From Candidatus Gastranaerophilales bacterium (GTDB lineage: Bacteria > Cyanobacteriota > Vampirovibrionia > Gastranaerophilales > Gastranaerophilaceae), in the NCBI GenBank assembly GCA_944325005.1, contig CALUYO010000011.1, positions 1-54,169 on the forward strand: a stretch of DNA of 54,169 bases, in the 5' to 3' direction. Each line of letters starts with the position of its first letter. Within the stretch, counting starts at the first letter, position 1. Positions 52,623 through 54,169 of the stretch are shown one piece after another. The translations under genes and the position numbers were made by a program. A model generated the notes under the pieces. It was not told where the DNA came from, searched no databases, and was given only the letters and a program-made list of their open reading frames with translations.

Positions 52623-53603
52623 ATGAGTGACTTTGATAGTTTATTTACACCAAAATATATAGAGCTTAACGAGCGGACAAAGTGGTTAAAACCATTTAAA
52701 AATAGCGGCTGGTTATTAAATAAAGATGTTTGTATAAATAAAAAAAACAACATATTATTTTCCATTTTTGATAAAAATAAAAATAATAAACTAGAAGCAA
52801 GTGAATGTTATCAAATGTACAGTTATTTTGATAGTTTTGCTGCTATTGATAAAAATTCGGTATTTGATAATAAAGAAATAGAAATGTTTTTAAACAAAAC
52901 ATTAACAAATGATAATAAAACTCTAAAGGATAAATCTGTAACAACAGATGATGTTAAGGAATTTTTAGAACAAGTAATAAAAGTAACAAATGATAAATAT
53001 AAGGTTGTACCTCAGGAATCAGAAATTGCTGAACATAGAAAAAGTAGACTTAAGGAGTTTACTAATAAGTTTAATATTCTAAATAATGAAACTGAAAATA
53101 CAGAACTTCTTTCTGATGCAAGGTTTATAGTAAATGAGTATTTTGATAAATTTGGATATTTAGTATCTACATCGAGAAGCGGTGTATTAAATATTGAATT
53201 GTCAGAGCAAGAAATAAACGGATATGATGTTTTAAGATTTAATTGTAAGTATAGTGATAATCCTGAAATAGCAATAAAGGAAATGATTAATAAAATAAGA
53301 GCGTCAAAATTTGCAAATTGCGGAGAAGCTGCAATATTAGTTAATTATATTATTAAACAAAAATTTCCTGATAAATATGATGTTTCGAAAATAACTATTG
53401 ATGCCTCTTATACTAATGGTACTGAAGCAGGGTATACTTCTCATGTTGCAGTATTACTAAAAAATAAAGATACTAACGAATGTTATGTCATTGATAACTG
53501 GATAGACCCTGAAGGTGGTTTGTTTAAAAAAGAAGATTGGGAGACTATGATTCAATCTGTATATCAGTCTGATAAAATAAATGTATCTTTGGAAAAAATG
53601 TAG
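52623..53603 (+). CDS. EF-hand plus papain/transglutaminase-like cysteine-protease-like protein
   Basis: 326 aa, not recognised as a named family. Residues 50-61 (DKNKNNKLEASE) fit a canonical EF-hand loop (D1, N3, N5, K7, L8, E12); a second degenerate loop lies at 76-87. In the C-terminal third: ASKFANCGEAAILVNYI (Cys233), YTSHVAVLLKN (His274) and ECYVIDNWIDPEGG (Asp291), the order and spacing of a Cys-His-Asp triad in papain-like or transglutaminase-like enzymes. No signal peptide. A TATATT lies 4 nt before the ATG. Context: between a broken transposase and a direct repeat. Alternatives: a toxin/effector or a host protein captured at this place. Confidence 0.6.
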   Translation: MSDFDSLFTPKYIELNERTKWLKPFKNSGWLLNKDVCINKKNNILFSIFDKNKNNKLEASECYQMYSYFDSFAAIDKNSVFDNKEIEMFLNKTLTNDNKTLKDKSVTTDDVKEFLEQVIKVTNDKYKVVPQESEIAEHRKSRLKEFTNKFNILNNETENTELLSDARFIVNEYFDKFGYLVSTSRSGVLNIELSEQEINGYDVLRFNCKYSDNPEIAIKEMINKIRASKFANCGEAAILVNYIIKQKFPDKYDVSKITIDASYTNGTEAGYTSHVAVLLKNKDTNECYVIDNWIDPEGGLFKKEDWETMIQSVYQSDKINVSLEKM

Positions 53604-53741
53604 TAATAACTCTATACTTTATTTGTTGAAAATTGCCATGAGTAATTAATATAAAATTATTAGAGGCAGTAAAGTATTTTGTTTTGAAAACTTATTTGCA
53701 ATTAAACGTAATATTTTTCCAGCACATGATATTTAAACTAT
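53604..53741. other. Intergenic stretch without a recognisable feature
   Basis: AT-rich, no open frame with a ribosome site, no obvious hairpin with T-run. Separates the EF-hand protein from the convergent gene fragment. Confidence 0.6.
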
Positions 53742-53993
53742 TTATACTAAATTTGAAAAATTGGTTTCGTATTTTACACCGAAATCTTCTGCTTTCTTAA
53801 GCCAGAAACGATGAATTACAGGTATTGATAATTTAGTTTCATAGTTGTCTGTATTTTTTAATTTTTCAAAGAAAGGTTTTATATCTTCAGGCATTTGAGA
53901 TGTATTAATATAACAATCTTTTTTAAACTGTTGTATATGTTTCATTATTAATTTTTTAGTTTTTTCATCAGATTTTTGTAAAAGCTGCCGCAA
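53742..53993 (-). pseudogene. Gene fragment without a proper start, 83+ aa
   Basis: The frame reads LRQLLQKSDEKTKKLIMKHI.. to a helical/basic C-terminus (HRFWLKKAEDFGVKYETNF). The only possible starts are a TTG at 53993; the frame stays open upstream to about 54128 with no ATG, and copy 2 of the 88-bp repeat enters it at 54018. It looks like the 3' part of a gene cut by the insertion of a second Mu-like end. No family recognised. Confidence 0.45.
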
Positions 53994-54017
53994 TTCTTCA
54001 TTTAATTCGTTACCTAT

Positions 54018-54105
54018 TTGTATTTTAACGGGACATTTTGTCTGAACGAATAAAAGTGTTATTCGGCAAGGTTGGCTTTGTGTTTGAATTATGGCGGTCG
54101 GAAGT
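54018..54105 (+). repeat. 88-bp direct repeat, copy 2
   Basis: 85/88 identical to 51397-51484 in the same orientation; a TGTATTTTAAC terminus lies at 54019. Probably the left end of a second copy of the Mu-like element that continues past the window edge. Confidence 0.92.
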
Positions 54106-54169
54106 GGTTTGATTATCTCAATTTCAAATTACCCACTTTACTCTTTTTCTACTCACTCAGAATTTTTAA

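Overview
The window is AT-rich and reads like a chromosomal segment of a non-photosynthetic gut relative of the cyanobacteria (Candidatus Gastranaerophilales, Melainabacteria/Vampirovibrionia). That placement is an inference. It rests on the combination of a flagellar operon, several short type II/IV-type prepilins with near-identical N-termini, a diderm envelope (AsmA/TamB-like protein, TolC), bioF-bioG-bioC biotin genes, GH77 amylomaltase and many small lineage-type hypothetical genes. No 16S rRNA or ribosomal-protein marker is present to confirm it.

Layout. 0-1.2 kb: edge-truncated glycosyltransferase and dCMP deaminase. 1.3-7.5 kb: flagellar export/basal-body operon fliE-fliF-(divergent FliG-position gene)-fliH-flhA plus yidD. 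7.6-12.7 kb: giant AsmA-like envelope protein and rubrerythrin. 12.8-17.4 kb: MsmX-type sugar ABC ATPase downstream of a degenerate histidine kinase, aroQ, small hypotheticals and a candidate sRNA. 17.5-20 kb: bioF-bioG-bioC. 20-28.5 kb: a prepilin, lysS, pilT, recF, yraN, queF, a dicarboxylate/glutamate symporter and a small kinase-like protein. 28.6-29 kb: two tRNA-Pro genes among hairpin repeats and a tRNA fragment. 29-36.5 kb: TPR protein, SEC-C protein, maf, U32-like protein, two paralogous prepilins with matching promoters, XRE regulator. 36.5-44.4 kb: malQ, TPR/NHL lipoprotein-like secreted protein, orphan MalG-type permease, a prepilin broken at a run of ten G, a 44-aa membrane protein, U32 (TrhP-like), YqeG-like HAD, NhaP2-like antiporter. 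44.5-51.3 kb: PHP + nucleotidyltransferase-like pair, 10-TM metal exporter + TolC with His-rich tail, tRNA-Lys, NDP-sugar pyrophosphorylase, tRNA-Met-type. 51.37 kb to the end: remains of a Mu-like transposable element with 88-bp direct repeats, a transposase cut off inside its catalytic domain, and an EF-hand/cysteine-protease-like protein.

How genes fit together. Sugar use is represented in pieces (MsmX ATPase, MalG-type permease, malQ) that lie far apart. Surface appendages are represented by flagellar genes, pilT and four prepilins. The most unusual signals are the G10 tract that puts one prepilin out of frame (candidate phase variation), a recurring -10 box placed about 6 nt before an ATG without a Shine-Dalgarno sequence (apparently leaderless mRNAs), the double-degenerate histidine kinase, the metal efflux pair, and the mobile region at the right end.
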